From: Dioscorea cayenensis subsp. rotundata
Lineage: Eukaryota > Streptophyta > Magnoliopsida > Dioscoreales > Dioscoreaceae
DNA length: 64,000 nt
Reading direction: 5' to 3'
Assembly: GCF_009730915.1 (NCBI RefSeq)
Contig: NC_052489.1
Span: forward strand, 27,521,916-27,585,915
Part shown: positions 48,907 through 61,699 of the stretch, in pieces
Position numbering within the stretch: position 1 is the stretch's first letter
Layout of the letters: each line of letters opens with the position of its first letter
Made by a program: the position numbers and the translations under genes
Notes under the pieces: generated by a model
What the model was told of the DNA's origin: nothing
The model's input: the letters and a program-made list of their open reading frames with translations, nothing else
The model's database searches: none

Positions 48907-50283
48907 ATGAGGAAAGATGCAAGTTCAATGTCAATGGATTTTCCAAATTGCAGGCAATTGACGCATTGCAACATGAACTCAGTGGTCTGGAAACTTGTTC
49001 TTTTGGCACTCATTCTTTTTGCACTTAAAACAGTTATCCTTCATCCTTTCCCTGGCTTTTGGTGGATTCAGCAGAAAGGCATTCACTGGACGGCGGCATC
49101 CACAACCCCGGCCTTTCAGAGTTCAGTTAGGAAAGACAAGTTTTTGGAGGTTCCTCAGATTGCATGGGGATTAAACAACCAGAAAATTGCATTTGCGAGA
49201 GCTTGCCTGACAGCGAGATTATTGAACAGAACACTGCTGATGCCTAGCTTGAGTGCTTCTTTGTTTTACAAAGAGGTAGAGTTATTGGAAGCAGTAGCAT
49301 TCGATAAGATCTTCCAGTTTGAGAGGTTTAATACTATGTGTAATGGGTTTATTCGGTTGGGTCGATACTCTGACCTCTTGAACCAAGCCAAGCCTTTTGA
49401 GCTTCAGAAGGGAAGTGGAAGAAAGTGGACTAAGGAGAAGGATTTACATCAACTGGAACAATGCAAGGAAGACTCAGTCGATAAATTTGAACTCATTCAA
49501 ATTGTTGGTAAGAATCCCTTTCTCTGGCATGATCATTGGCCTGTTACAGACTATGCGAAGATCTTTGAATGCATGTCATTTGTTGAAGAGATTGAAGAAG
49601 AGGCTGTTAAAGTTATATCCAAGATTAGAGAGGTAGGAGCTAAGGCAAGAAGCGAAAGCTTTGCTCATGATCATACATCTGGCTCATTAATCCAATCTGT
49701 GCCATATATTGCTGTTCATATGAGAGTTGAAAAAGACTGGATGATCCATTGTAAGAAACTGGAGCAGAGACTTAATATCAATCAGATATGCAGCAATAAA
49801 ACGGAGATTACTGAAAGAGTTGCCAAAATCAGTGTCTTGCAGAAACCGATTGTGGTCTACCTTGCAGTTGCTGACAGCCTTCTTGAAGACAATTCAATAT
49901 TAAGCGGATGGCATCAAGGTCTGCTTCCTTTTGAGAAAAAGAAACTGGGCGTCTGGGATATCTACAAGAAGTATCCATATCTCGTTCAATCTGCTATTGA
50001 CTATGAGGTATGCTTGAGAGCTGATGTTTTTATCGGTAATAGCTATTCTACATTTTCAAGTCTCATAGTGCTTGAAAGAACACTTAAGTTGATAAAGATA
50101 GGGGTCGCGAGATCGTGCGGTAGGGATGCAAGACTTCCTTCTTATGCATACAACATAGTCGGGAAAGACGGCGGCCCTCAGAGTTGGATGACAGATTTTT
50201 CAGCTTCAAACCTTCAAAGTATAAGCTATGGAACTAATAACGTTTCATGTGAGTCTAAAGTGTTGCAAAGCAAGTGGAAGTGA
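48907..50283 (+). CDS. O-fucosyltransferase family protein (plant DUF246 type)
   Basis: A single coding exon of 458 residues. A TAG stop lies in frame four codons before the ATG, so the start is sound. The short N-terminal tail is followed by a signal anchor at about residues 27-46 (VVWKLVLLALILFALKTVIL), giving a type II Golgi membrane protein. The lumenal part has the family blocks WGLNNQKIAFARACLTARLL near 95, RTLLMPSLSASLFY, the acidic FEL/DHW region, and then IAVHMRVEKDW near 270, where relatives have the HxRxExD donor-binding motif. VVYLAVAD, AIDYEVCLRADVFIGNSYST and FSSLIVLERT follow near the C-terminus. These match plant O-FucT proteins such as the At1g52630 group. Substrate is unknown; these proteins are linked to cell wall or adhesion. 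The length is normal for the group and no break is seen. Confidence 0.9.
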   Translation: MRKDASSMSMDFPNCRQLTHCNMNSVVWKLVLLALILFALKTVILHPFPGFWWIQQKGIHWTAASTTPAFQSSVRKDKFLEVPQIAWGLNNQKIAFARACLTARLLNRTLLMPSLSASLFYKEVELLEAVAFDKIFQFERFNTMCNGFIRLGRYSDLLNQAKPFELQKGSGRKWTKEKDLHQLEQCKEDSVDKFELIQIVGKNPFLWHDHWPVTDYAKIFECMSFVEEIEEEAVKVISKIREVGAKARSESFAHDHTSGSLIQSVPYIAVHMRVEKDWMIHCKKLEQRLNINQICSNKTEITERVAKISVLQKPIVVYLAVADSLLEDNSILSGWHQGLLPFEKKKLGVWDIYKKYPYLVQSAIDYEVCLRADVFIGNSYSTFSSLIVLERTLKLIKIGVARSCGRDARLPSYAYNIVGKDGGPQSWMTDFSASNLQSISYGTNNVSCESKVLQSKWK

Positions 50284-51101
50284 AGTATACAGTGGCAGAA
50301 CAAAGATTAGGGTATAGAAACTTGTGAATGTTGGGAGGGTATTGTTTCATTTTTTGCTAACAGTAATAAGGTGCTCAAATTGAAGCAGCTTGTAAATGTT
50401 CTGACAGAGAAACATACTTCTACTTTACTCTGTGGGTGTTATGGTATACCGTTTCTCAAACAGTTCGCTTTGTGTAATTCTGTGTAAAAGATCATAACCA
50501 ATTGCTTTGTCTACTAAAATTGATATTGCAGTGAATGATTTGGTGTATGGAATTTCATCATCTTGCTTGTTAACCAACCATTCAGAAGCAATCCTTCACA
50601 GGGTATAACATGGAGGTTTAGATGAATGTTTATGACTTATTATCATTAATAGCAATCTCTTCATGACTCAGTAGAGCATTGATGCATTAATTTCCCTAAT
50701 TCCTGTTGTTTCCTTACAAGAATCACTATGATGCTTAATAAGCATGGCGAAAGGTCATAGCCCTTTTGTTTCATCAAAGCATACCAGTAAATACCATAAA
50801 TTGGGAAAGCAATACTAATAAATTTTCACAAACTTCCACCATATCTAAAGCTGTTTAAAAGAAACAATGTTTCACCTTTCTATTTTTCCTCTTTCTTTTA
50901 AAATAATGTCCTGCATGGTGACATATCTCATATAATTGATGGATAACATGCAAGAACAGGTAAATTACTAACTATTGATACCACCCAGAGCTTTGTCCTG
51001 AAGCTCAGCAAAGCCCTCAGTGAATCATTTCAAGAACAGCAAAAGAGAGTAAACAACTTATTCCTGAAAAATAAATCTTCCTTGCAGTATTAAGCTGTTG
51101 T
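50284..51101. other. Convergent 3' flanks
   Basis: This 0.8-kb gap separates two genes that point toward each other. It should hold both 3' UTRs. No further gene is seen. Confidence 0.55.
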
Positions 51102-53189
51102 TCATTGGATGTGTTCATCATTGTAGCTGTCGCTGATCACTGAGACGAACCTCTCGAGCCAAGGTAGTTGGTAGAGATCTTTTATGGTATCCATGTATGA
51201 GTCTGAACACGGGGGAGGTGATTGGCAGGGCTGGTGGTCACTAAGGCCGAATCCTCCAGCCAGGAATCTCTGTATTAGAGCCAGTTGAGCTCTCTCTTGT
51301 TCCGAATATGCGTCCATTACTGCTGGAACCCACAGATTCGATTCATCGATAGAAGGATTTGTAGGAAACTCAATATTGTCTTCATCTGACAATGCGCATT
51401 GGCAACTTTGCAACCCCTCCCTGTATTCGGCACCGCAGGAGAAGCAGAATTCATGGCCGCATCTGCGTATATACATACAGTGGGGAAAAGAATCATTTCA
51501 CAGTTCAAGTAACAAGACTAATCAACACATTTTATCTTTCCAAAACACAAAATAGTATTTGCTTCTGCAGTTTATTGTAAGAAATGGACACACGTGGATA
51601 GCGTTGTGTTGTAAGGTAAATTCCATCACAATTTTAAACTACTTATAACGATGCAATCTGATAATCTTGCCTCATACAATCAAATGACAGAATGAACACA
51701 AAATTTAGGATATATGCATTATCAATGTCATGAGAAATAAAATAATGACACTTCAAAATAAAAATTTTAAAATGGATATGGTTGTTCATACCGGCAGATC
51801 ATGTGGTGGCATCCATCTGTGAGCTCGATCAATTGCCTGCATTGCTGACAGCGTCTCCAGTTATTGCTTTGTGCCAACTGACCTAAATCAGGATCATCAA
51901 TCTCTCCATCCTCCGCAGCAAGGTTATAATATTCCTCACATGTTCTTGTATAATGCCATGGTGCACCGCAATTAACGCATGCAAGAGTATGGCATTGTGG
52001 GCACTCAAGGCAACCGGTAGTGGACTGACTCGATGAGCTTGCCATCAAAGATGAAATCTGGACGAGAATGCCGAACAATTAGTATCTCAGCGATTGAAAT
52101 GTAACATTTTCATGTTAACTGACAGCAACTTACAGGAGATTGTGAAGTTTGTACACCATCTTCAACATACATCACTAAACAATCATAACAGAATTGGTGG
52201 GAACAGTTCAACTTTATCGTCTCCGAATGCTGCTTCGTCTCACAGCACATACCGCAGATGCCAAAAGGACCATTATACACACCAGTTGCTTCAAGAGCCA
52301 TTCGGAGAGGAAGCTTTAGGTCAGAGCTAGGAACCAGTTTTAAATTGAAAGTTTCTAATTTATCAGCATGTTCAAGAATTCTCAACCCCAGAGCTACCAA
52401 AAGCGGGTCTTCGAGTATTTCAGCCTTGGCAATCTGTCAAATTTCCTTAGATACTATCAACAACATAGCACATAGCTCCTCCAAAAATGATTTCTCATTC
52501 AATAGATGGCAAAACTTCTAATTGAATAGATGATTATCCTAAACTACAATATTGGCATCAAAACTAACAACCACAATAATGCTAATGTGCAAGACATTCA
52601 AAATGATTCAAGGCAACAAGACACCTAAACAAGATATGCAAATCCTCAATCTAACAAACAGACAACCAAGTTTGCAAAATTGAAGTCAATAATAAGAGAA
52701 AGCAAATGATATTCCAAATGGATCACAAAAGATACAGACATATTAAAATTATCAAATTGGGGAAAAAAAGGATTGTTTCTTGACCTGATCATAGACTTGT
52801 TGAGAATCAGTATAGGCAAAGACTCTCTGAACACCATTGGCCAAAGCCTCCACAAGGCCATCCATCAAAGCCAAGTGCTCAGCCACAGCATGCTCCACAA
52901 AGAAATCAAGCTTTTTCTGGACCTGCAAAGCAGCACCTCCAACAGGCCTCTCCATAACCACACCAATCCCTGAAACACCAGCACCCAAACCCTCACCTTT
53001 GGAAACAGAAACCCCTTTGAAGAACATCCTCACAGAGAATTCATCAATCTCTTCAACAAACCCTTCATCCAGACACTCCTCACTGTCCTGCCACTCCTCA
53101 TCCTCACCACAACAGCTCTGGAACTCCTCCTCCAACTCACAACTCTTCCCTCCTTCCATTTCCTCAGATCCCCAACCTACACTTCCCAT
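51102..53189 (-). CDS. RBR E3 ubiquitin ligase with RNase H-like N-domain; RING1 incomplete
   Basis: Four exons (52785-53189, 52134-52433, 51792-52057, 51102-51462) join in frame to 443 residues. RBR ligases take ubiquitin from an E2 onto a RING2 cysteine and pass it to substrates. Order: acidic N-terminus; RNase H-like (RVT_3) domain, about residues 48-175, with EHLALMDGLVEALANGV and VFAYTDSQQVYDQ; RING1 from about 194 (CGMCCETK…CSHQFCYDC); IBR (CLECPQCHTLACVNCGAPWH…C); RING2 (CQQCRQLIELTDGCHHMICR, CGHEFCFSCG), with the likely catalytic Cys in GCHHMIC; then the family tail QLALIQRFLAGGFGLSDH and LPWLERFVSVISD. Relatives have about 60 more residues between VQT and the SSSSQS block, holding the last two RING1 ligands and the first IBR ligands. 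Here they are absent. The 76-base gap at 52058-52133 still shows remnants of that coding sequence with a stop. The exon 1 donor (GTCAAG) is weak. It may be a degraded but transcribed gene. Confidence 0.75.
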
Positions 53190-53652
53190 CCAAATCCATC
53201 AAAACAAACATTATTTTCAACTCAAAAAAAATCAAAAAAATCAGGTGAGGAAACAAACCAACCTAACAAAACAAGAAAATCAAGAAAACTTCAACAAACA
53301 TATCCAAATCAAGAAGCATAAAAAAAAAGCCCAAACCAATTGGAATCATTCAAGGAATGGATCAAAATACAAGGGAGAGCAGAGCTGAGCAGAGAAGAGA
53401 AGCACCACCATCCCCTTTGATGCCATTCCAAAAATGAAACTGGTGAAGAAGGGGAAATAGAGAAGAGAAAGGGCAGTTACTGGTCATGCAAGTGCTGGGA
53501 ATTCTGGGAAAAAAATCATTCCTTTGAGAGCAGCAGGTGTGCTGTTGAGTGCAGCAAACACATTTTCACAACTGTGTATGAATCATACAAACCTGTATAG
53601 GTCCCACCACAGCCTCAAATGTTAAATGTATGACCCTCTTTCTTAATATTTA

Positions 53653-53721
<69 letters not shown>

Positions 53722-54896
53722 TAATATCTCTTGCTTACTTTGAATCAGGCTACCAAAGTGGGACCCATCTTGGGTGGGAAGTTGTTCAAATTAAATTACT
53801 CCTTTATTTATGATTGATTGTCTATCTACTGTATAATTTTTTAAATTTTAATAAAAAAATTTTTTTGTTATGTTTAAATGTAAATTAGTAAATGTTTATG
53901 AGTCTTCATTGAATAATAGTGGTTGAGATTTATTTGGTATCTGGTTGCCCCATGCACTGACACAGACACACAGCAGAGAGTCTGACTGATTTCATTTTAA
54001 CTTTTTTGTGTTTAATGAAGGTTAGATATAGCCTATAGGGATAATCACACTAATGTTTCTTTTAAAAGGTATGATGTTTTTTTATATATTTTTTAAAAAA
54101 TCTTAAATAAATAATACTATATATATATGTCTCAAAATTCCACATGAGGATGTGTATATTTAAAACAAAATTCACAAGATCAACACATCCGAGTTAATGA
54201 AGAAGCTAATAACACTTTAAAAGGGGAAAAAAAAGAAAGAAAGAAAAGAAGGCAGATTCCCAAGATAAGAGAGCATAAAGTGAACAATAAATGTATGATT
54301 TGATGCCATTTCTTCATGGACTCATTACTCACACCACGTGTACTTTTATGATGAGGTTTCAGGCAAGGGCAAGGAAGGTGCTTTCCCATTGTCCTCTGTC
54401 ATTAGTTTTCCTTAATGGATTCCATATCACCCACTTACTATTCTCCTACTGTTTTGCCATTGATACACAGTACATGCTATAAAGAAGCACATCACATGTT
54501 ATCATTGTACTAGATTATTTTTTTAATATATCTATCTATTTCATATATCTAGATATGTGTTTCTCTTTTCTTATTTAGTATTTTGTATTTGCATGGCTAA
54601 AGCTAAATATAAAATAATAACATGGGCATTGGTTTTATGCAGTCATATGATTGAAGCACATGGAAAGGTTGCATCTTTTCAAGCACTTGGAAAAATGGGA
54701 ACAAGATGAAGAGGTGGTGCCTGGTGGTGGTGGTGGTGGTGGTGGAGATTGAGATTGAGATGTTTCTAAAACTACTCTGGATTCCAGAAACTTTGCCACA
54801 CTGACACAATATTTAAAAATAACAAATGCTTCAATACTGTTCATCAAGGTGGTGGTGCCTTTGACCATTTATTCATTCATTGATTCTTTGGTGCAC

Positions 54897-54930
<34 letters not shown>

Positions 54931-57900
54931 CTGCTGTTCTTCATTCTCTTTGTATTTGAAAGCCACAACAGCTTTTCAAACTTCAACAGCTTTTTTTGGT
55001 TGCTTGATTTTGGTTATGCTTTGAGTTAAGAGGAAAAATTAAGTAATTGTAGATTAGAGATGTTGAGATGGGCCTGATCTTATTGTTGGGCTGGATCTAT
55101 GAAATCATAAGTTATATAATCTTGAGGATAATATATATCAACAAACAAGAATCCATATTCAAGTGGAGTTTTGTGTCACCCTAGAAGATGATGGCAGGCA
55201 ATATGCAACCTAAAACTCTATATTTAGCGTTTTAATACTTAAAAATACAGCTTCTACAATACAAAACTTCTCCAACCACCAATTCTATTTTTAACTCTAA
55301 AATAAGATATTCTAAGAATATTTTTCTCACTTGATAATTTATATATTCATATTATTAATAAATTTAATCATTTTAATTTTTTTCACTTTAACCATTAAAA
55401 TTAAATATTATACTATTTAAAATATAGTTTTAATTATTTCTTATTAATTAAAAAATATAAACTTAAATCATAAGTTATTAATTTAATTAAAACATAAAAT
55501 TATAAATATAACTTTTATAAAAATAAAAATAGAAAAAAAACAAAATTAAAAAAAATAGAAATCAAAACAAAAATCAAAACAGAAAATTACTGCTACAATG
55601 CATGCAATATCCTATACTGTCACTGTAGTAGAAATTGGATTTGGCGTAAGGTTTTGTGCTAGGTTAGATCTCCCCTGCGCCAGAGTTTTTTCTTCAAAAC
55701 TGATGCTAAATTAGAGACCTTATCTACTTTCAGAGAAAACATTACTTTTATCTTAGTTGTTTTGTATTTTCGCTTATACTATGTATTGTTTTGGCAATTC
55801 TCGTATTAATTTTTTGACGTAAATAGTTTATCTATATTTAAAAAAAAAAAATCCATATTCAACTTTCATGTTTGAAAAATTATGATTATAACTTTAATTT
55901 TATCCTACATGGGAGTCTTTGTAACTTGGCTTGTTTTCCCTCCATTTTTGACCAATGAGTTTCTTAATATGAGGTATTGGGGGCTTATATAGAAGTAAAT
56001 TTCTCTCAGTTGTTTTTTATATACAAAAATTTAAATTCAAAATTTCTTACTTAAGTGACCAAATTTTTATCACCGTAAATCAACCCCATTAGTCTCTGTA
56101 ACTTGCTTTAGTGGATACTAATCTTTCATTTTGAAATATTTATTTATTTATTTACTTATTTATATATTACGCATGGATCATATATATATACACACACACA
56201 TATTAATGAATATTTGATGGTGCTAAATGATAGCACTTTGTGAACAAGTTAGGGACGTTTGCCCACTAGTTCAGTTCCAATCTCACTTTTATCTCTGAGT
56301 GCTTGTGATGCTCCCATGTCTTCAATCATAAAAACTCAGAACCACTCTTTTGGACAAACACCACTGAGTCATTGCAAGTTCTCAAACCATCATTTGAACA
56401 GCAACCAACTAATTAAAGATGTAAATCTCAGCATCTTTTAATGCTGTGAATGTGGAGCATTTCATATCTTGACTTGATGCCTCATGCTTTCCTTTCAGCA
56501 GACCACAGCTGTCAAAACATCATATTACATTAACCTATACCATTCCAAATGTTTCACTGCTTCCATTTTAAGAAAATCAATGAACTATTAAAAGCTTAAA
56601 AACAAAAAATTATTAATGAGACATGCTGACATTTAATTTATCCATGCTACACAGAAGAATGGTTACCATTAATGTATCCATCCAACTGTTTGTGTTATAA
56701 GATAAGGTCTTGTGTGCTTACAGTAACATGTCTTGTTGGGTAGTACTGATGATCAATCTTGCTAGCTAATTTTGATTTATCACAATCCTTTGATCTACAT
56801 AGTAATTAATTTATTTATTATTGCCACCATATATTACAGTGATTCATTGAATTTGGACTTTATAAATCAATTCTACTGACAGATTAAATGTTTCTGAGAA
56901 GAACTTTCTACCTGCCATATTTGAAAGCAAATTAAATTGAAGTTTTAGCAGACTCATTTTGACCTTTAGTCTACCATTCAATTCATCAATTTTTTCTCAG
57001 TGCAAATGCAAACTAGACTCATAGGCCATATAAAAGTCTACTCCTCCTTTATTTATAATTTCAACATTAATTAGATCTTCTCCACTGATATGAGTATAAA
57101 AAAACAGAAAACCACAAAAAAGAACTTTGGATGAATCTGAGAATGAAGTCCAAATTGGCCTGATATTTCTTCTGATCTCTTTTGTGGTCCAGTGAACCTG
57201 CCATATTAAGTTCTAGACTAATCTTTAGGCTTCTTAATTAATGGTCAGATAATAATGATAATCCAACACAAAGAAAAGGTACCATTAATTATCAGGAGAC
57301 CAATCACTTAAATTTAGTGTTTTGTGGGTGGTTGAGTCCCATTTCTGATTGAGCCAAAGCACCAAGAAAAATTCAACAGTAATAGTTCAAGTAAAGAGAA
57401 CAGAGAGAGAAGAATGCATGGAGGGGCCATGAAATGTGATCATTTGGCAATTGAAATAGGAAAAAGGAGGGGTCATCATCCATGGATTTCAACATCTATG
57501 TAATGTGGGTCCAATAAATAGCTAGGTAGGACAATGGGCATGGATTCCAAGCAAAGCTTTTTGAAGGGCATTAAAAAGAAGATGGCATGGCTCAAGGAAG
57601 GCATATCTCCAACACAAAGGAATAATGATGAGTGTGGGAGACCAAAGCTTGGTGTGTGTACTGTTAATGGAGGTTGTCTCACAACTAACTTTCAAATAAG
57701 GAGGGAAAGTTAGAAAGGAAGCTTAGTATTTAATAAGGATGGCATCAATAGTGATGTTAGATGGGCTCCATCTCTAACCAATATATAACTTTAAACCAAT
57801 AAATAGACAGATCTATATTGTGTGTGTGTGTGTGTTTTTCATATACTATATTAGTACATATAGATTACTTATATATATTAATTTTTTTTAAAAAAAATAG

Positions 57901-59717
57901 ATAAATAAAATATATTTAAAAATAAAGTAAATTGCAAGGATATCAAATTTTTCGAGGATTGGAACCATATCTTGTCCGTGTTTTCTTTAAATAAATAAAT
58001 AAGATTACTAGGATAACAACCGTTATTTGTGCTAAGCTTAGATATTCATATTCATTTTGTACTACAGTATATTAAAAAGAATAAAAATAAAAGAGATTGA
58101 AAATAATACATAATATTTCTTAATTAAGGTTAATTAAGTAATAAGAAATTATTTCTTAATATAAGCATTAAAATCTTTGATGATGGGGTGAGTGAGTGAG
58201 TGAGTGAGACTTTGCTTTGAACACATGATAGGAACCTAAAAGCATTAATGTTCTTTATGTATGATGCACTCAAAGAGGCACAAGAACACAACAAAGGAAA
58301 AGGATGGGGGAGGATAAGAATAAACAAGAGAAAGGAGAAGAGGAACAAATGAAGAAAGGGTGGTGAGATTCTCACCAACATAAGTATTGGAGGATAATAA
58401 AACTATTAAAGATGATGAGGTGGAAGAGTACCTTAGTATAAGATTCAAGAACAAAGTTGGGGGGAAAAAAAGGTAAGAAAGAAAGCAAAGAAAAGAAAAG
58501 AGGTCCCTTATGCTCTCACAAAGTCAAGGTGCTCACAATTAGCATGAAAAGAAGGGGGTGGCACAAGCACACATGTTATCTATCATCTTCTACCTTTATT
58601 TATTTATTTATTTATTTTATTTCTCTTTATTATCTAGTCAAGAATGGAACTATCTTAGCCTTCACTTTGGCATCATGCAAGCCCCACTCAAAATGCTTGT
58701 ACTATGTCTATGTGATATAATTCCTTCTTTTATGATTCATGTAGTCTTTTAGTAAGGATCTTGTGATTTGGGTTGGCAGGCAAAGTAAAAAGGTGAAATG
58801 GGTGGGGTGTGGGCCCCTTCACTCCACCTTCATCCATTGAACCTTGAATCTAGGACAATGGCTTGAGTACTTGGTCTCCTTTTCTTTCTTAAAACATGGC
58901 TATTCTAGTCCATGGCTTTTGTTTTTTGATTTGATTTAAGGATGATTTGTAGAAAATAAAAGTTTTTCTAAAAATAATGAGTTAACAAGAAATGATTTCA
59001 TTAGAAATAATTTAGCTAGAACTTAACAAATTGATTTTTTTTCCTAAAAAAACCTGACTTCTCACTAATAGTTGAAAAAATTCGCTAGCCAGCATTTGAA
59101 ATAATTATTTACAACTAAATAGTATTATACAAGAATTTTAATCATTCTTATCAAATCAATCATTATTAATTTAACAAATAATATACATAAATATATTGTT
59201 GAACTTTACTTAATCAATAAATTTTTTATTTAATTAACTAAATTTATGAATATGGATAAATCACTTGTACAAAGAAAAAATTAATACTTCAATCTACTTA
59301 TGCCCTGATACTACTTGAACTGAGATTTAAATCCGCCTTCTCAGCAAAGACACAAACACTTTATTATCCATTATAATATAATAATTTTACTTATTTTTTC
59401 TTGTATCATCCTTTGATTTCTCAATAAAATAAATATAAAAACAAGAAAACAATTATTCTCTTTTTTCTCCCCACCACAATAAAGAAATATGTATATATAT
59501 ATATTATAACTTTAAATTGTCAAGTCAAACAGGTGGAATTTCTGGTGAAGAAATAAAGAAAAGAATTAAAAAAAAAAAACAAAATCTAGAATTAATTAAT
59601 CTTTATCTTTTCCAACCTTTTTCCAAACCCCTACATAAACACCCCCAACACCCATCCCACAACTCCTCTCCTCATTTCCCATCCTGCCTGAGCTGCATGT
59701 CCCTCATTCCTCCTTCA
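53190..59717. other. Large gene-poor region
   Basis: I find no supported protein gene in 6.5 kb. The first 250 bases are the leader and promoter of the RBR gene. Microsatellites include (AT)n at 53659-53690, (TAA)n at 53693-53720, (GGT)n near 54721-54744 and (AT)n at 54898-54928. From about 55200 to 55700 the AT-rich sequence with GC-richer ends may be a decayed DNA element, but no terminal repeats were found. A GAGT repeat lies near 58189-58207. The open frames in this stretch lack domains and splice context. A non-coding RNA gene cannot be ruled out. Confidence 0.45.
53659..53720. repeat. (AT)n followed by (TAA)n microsatellite
   Basis: A 32-base AT run is followed, after two bases, by a run of about nine TAA units. 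It lies upstream of the RBR gene. Confidence 0.9.
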
Positions 59718-60118
59718 ATGGCTGTGGAGGCTCACCATCTCCCTCTCTTTCCATCCCAACTCATTGCCAACAGGTTCAAAACTTCTCTCCATCCCTCCCT
59801 TCAATCTCATCATGACTTGAATGAATTATCTCACTCTTTTAATTTCATCTTATGTATATATTCTTGCAAAACAGAGATCTCACAGCAAACACAGTGGACA
59901 ACCAAACAGGCTTCAATCCATTGTACAGCACTGTCATAGCAACAACAACAGCAGCAGCAGCAGCAGCAGCAGATGAGTATTCTCTCCCCAGGAAACGCTT
60001 GAGAGATCTCAGCTTCACTCCATCTTTAACTGGCAATGACATCTCCTTCCTCTTCCAACAACACCAACTGGAACTAGACTGGTTAATTGCCAAACATGTA
60101 TGCATATATATACAGTAA

Positions 60119-60150
<32 letters not shown>

Positions 60151-60721
60151 CTCTTTCATGCATGATATTTTATTAACTAGTATGTTGTACAATGGAGTTA
60201 ATATAAACTGTTACTTGTAGGTTGATGAGGTGGTAACTGAGCTTGGAGAAAGAAGAAGGTTGTTCATGAAGCAAATGGTGGCAGTGGTAGAGGAGAAGGT
60301 GGCAAGATGGCTTAAGAGTAAGGAGGAAGAGATGGAGAAGATGAAGAAGCTAAACATGGCATTGGAGGAGAATGTCAAGAGTCTTTGCTTGGAGAACCAG
60401 ATATGGAGAGAGCTTGCTCAGAGCAATGAGGCTACTGCTAATGCTTTAAGGAGAAATATAAAACATCTTCTTGTGAGGGGGAAGATGAATGAGGAGAGCA
60501 ATGAGGTTGTGGAGGATGCTGAATCATGTTGTGAAGGAGAAAGTACTAGAGAAAGCATGAGAGGTTTGCAGTTGTGTAAGAGTTGCCATGGAAATGAGTC
60601 ATCTGTGTTGCTGCTTCCTTGTAGACATCTTTGCATTTGTGTTGATTGCTGCTTGGGAGTTGATGTTTGTCCTGTTTGTAATTGCAAAAGAATTGGAAGT
60701 ATTAATGTGAATTTGTCTTAA
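59718..60721 (+). CDS. BOI/BRG-type RING E3 ligase (S-ribonuclease-binding-protein family)
   Basis: Three exons (59718-59773, 59875-60097, 60221-60721) join in frame to 259 residues. The protein belongs to the plant BOI-related RING ligases, which in Arabidopsis restrain cell death, defence and gibberellin responses. The start MAVEAHHLPLFPSQL matches the family N-terminus; an ATG seven codons upstream is less like it. A Thr3-Ala7 tract precedes the conserved KRLRD motif near residue 65. The WRD-type block follows (VDEVVTELGERRRLF), then a coiled coil at about 95-165 (VEEKVARWLKSKEEEMEKMK, LENQIWRELAQSNEATANAL). The C-terminal RING (about 210-250) has C-KS-C, LLLPCRHLCIC, DC and CPVC, a complete C3HC4 set. 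Its position at the very C-terminus and the length are normal. A TATA-like CTACATAAACACC lies about 90 bases before the start. Confidence 0.93.
60115..60150 (+). repeat. (TAG)n microsatellite in intron 2 of the BRG-type gene
   Basis: About eleven TAG/GTA units lie just after the splice donor of exon 2. Confidence 0.9.
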
Positions 60722-61699
60722 AGTCATATTAAAACTCCCTGATTTTCTTTTTTTTTTATCCGTGTTTTTTGTTTTTTGACAAAACAGAAGAAGTTCTTGG
60801 GCAAGCACAATAAATTGATGGTTGCTTTCTTTCACTTTGTTCTCCTCTTTTGTATGCCATCCTGAGAAGTGGACCAAATATATTGGATAAAAATTGACAA
60901 CCCATCCGCCCATGTTTCTTTTGTCTTCTTTTTCTTATTTTGATTGTTCCTAAAAAGGCTCTAAAACACTCAAACCACCTCCTTTGTTTGTGGAGATATT
61001 CAATGAGCACAGCCATAGTTGCACTTTTCATGGAGTAAGGATAAAGTAAGGCATTATCTATTGCATAGCTGAAGCAAGAAGCAAGAAGCAAGAAGCAAGA
61101 AGCAAGAAGCAATAAAGATAGTGAGTGGGGGAGGGATAAAGAAAGCTAGTTGTTGAGTGTGTGGGCACACTGCACAAATATACACATACACAAACTGGTG
61201 AGATTATTAGTGTTTGTGGCCATCAACTATACTTCCCACTAGTGCAAATTCATGTGCTTAATGTTCCCCTAACATCATCCATTTTTGGTGTTGGACAGTG
61301 ACAACATTGAATTCAATCATTCCTTCAGTAAGAAACCCTCCCCCTCTCTTTAATTCTGAGAGGATTTTGTGCACTTGTTAGTTGTGTAGGCCATAACATT
61401 TGTAATGGAGGATAACCATTAAGTCTACCTCAACAGCCAAAATTATTTGTGGTCCTGGCTTTATCAAGAACTGATCATATATACTTCCGTATCCCAATAT
61501 ACAGTTGTCAGTGAATATTGAACATAACTTCAATTATACGACTTTGTTGCAAGACATTCCAATAGAATTTACAGTAGATCACCTAAAGTTTTTAGGTGCT
61601 AAGTGCAATGATACAAAGGTGTATGTCTGAATCCATTGTAAAACAAACATCTCAGTAAATGTGCTCTTTGACATGAGTTGAAAGAGAGTTCTATTGCCC
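60722..61699. other. Intergenic region between the BRG-type and FKBP genes
   Basis: The two genes converge here. The stretch should contain both 3' UTRs and holds a short heptamer repeat (61071-61112). No other gene is recognised. Confidence 0.5.
61071..61112. repeat. (GAAGCAA)6 heptamer repeat
   Basis: Six perfect copies of the 7-base unit GAAGCAA stand in tandem. Confidence 0.95.

Noticed and set aside
52837-53388. 183-codon plus-strand open frame rich in Ser, Thr, Pro, Asn and Lys
   Set aside because: It is the reverse of the acidic first exon of the RBR gene; composition alone keeps it open.
57400-57720. GC-richer stretch considered as a microRNA precursor
   Set aside because: No long hairpin is apparent by eye and no known mature microRNA sequence was recognised.
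59845-60192. 115-codon minus-strand open frame with poly-Tyr and poly-Ala
   Set aside because: It is the antisense reading of the triplet repeats in and beside exon 2 of the BRG-type gene.
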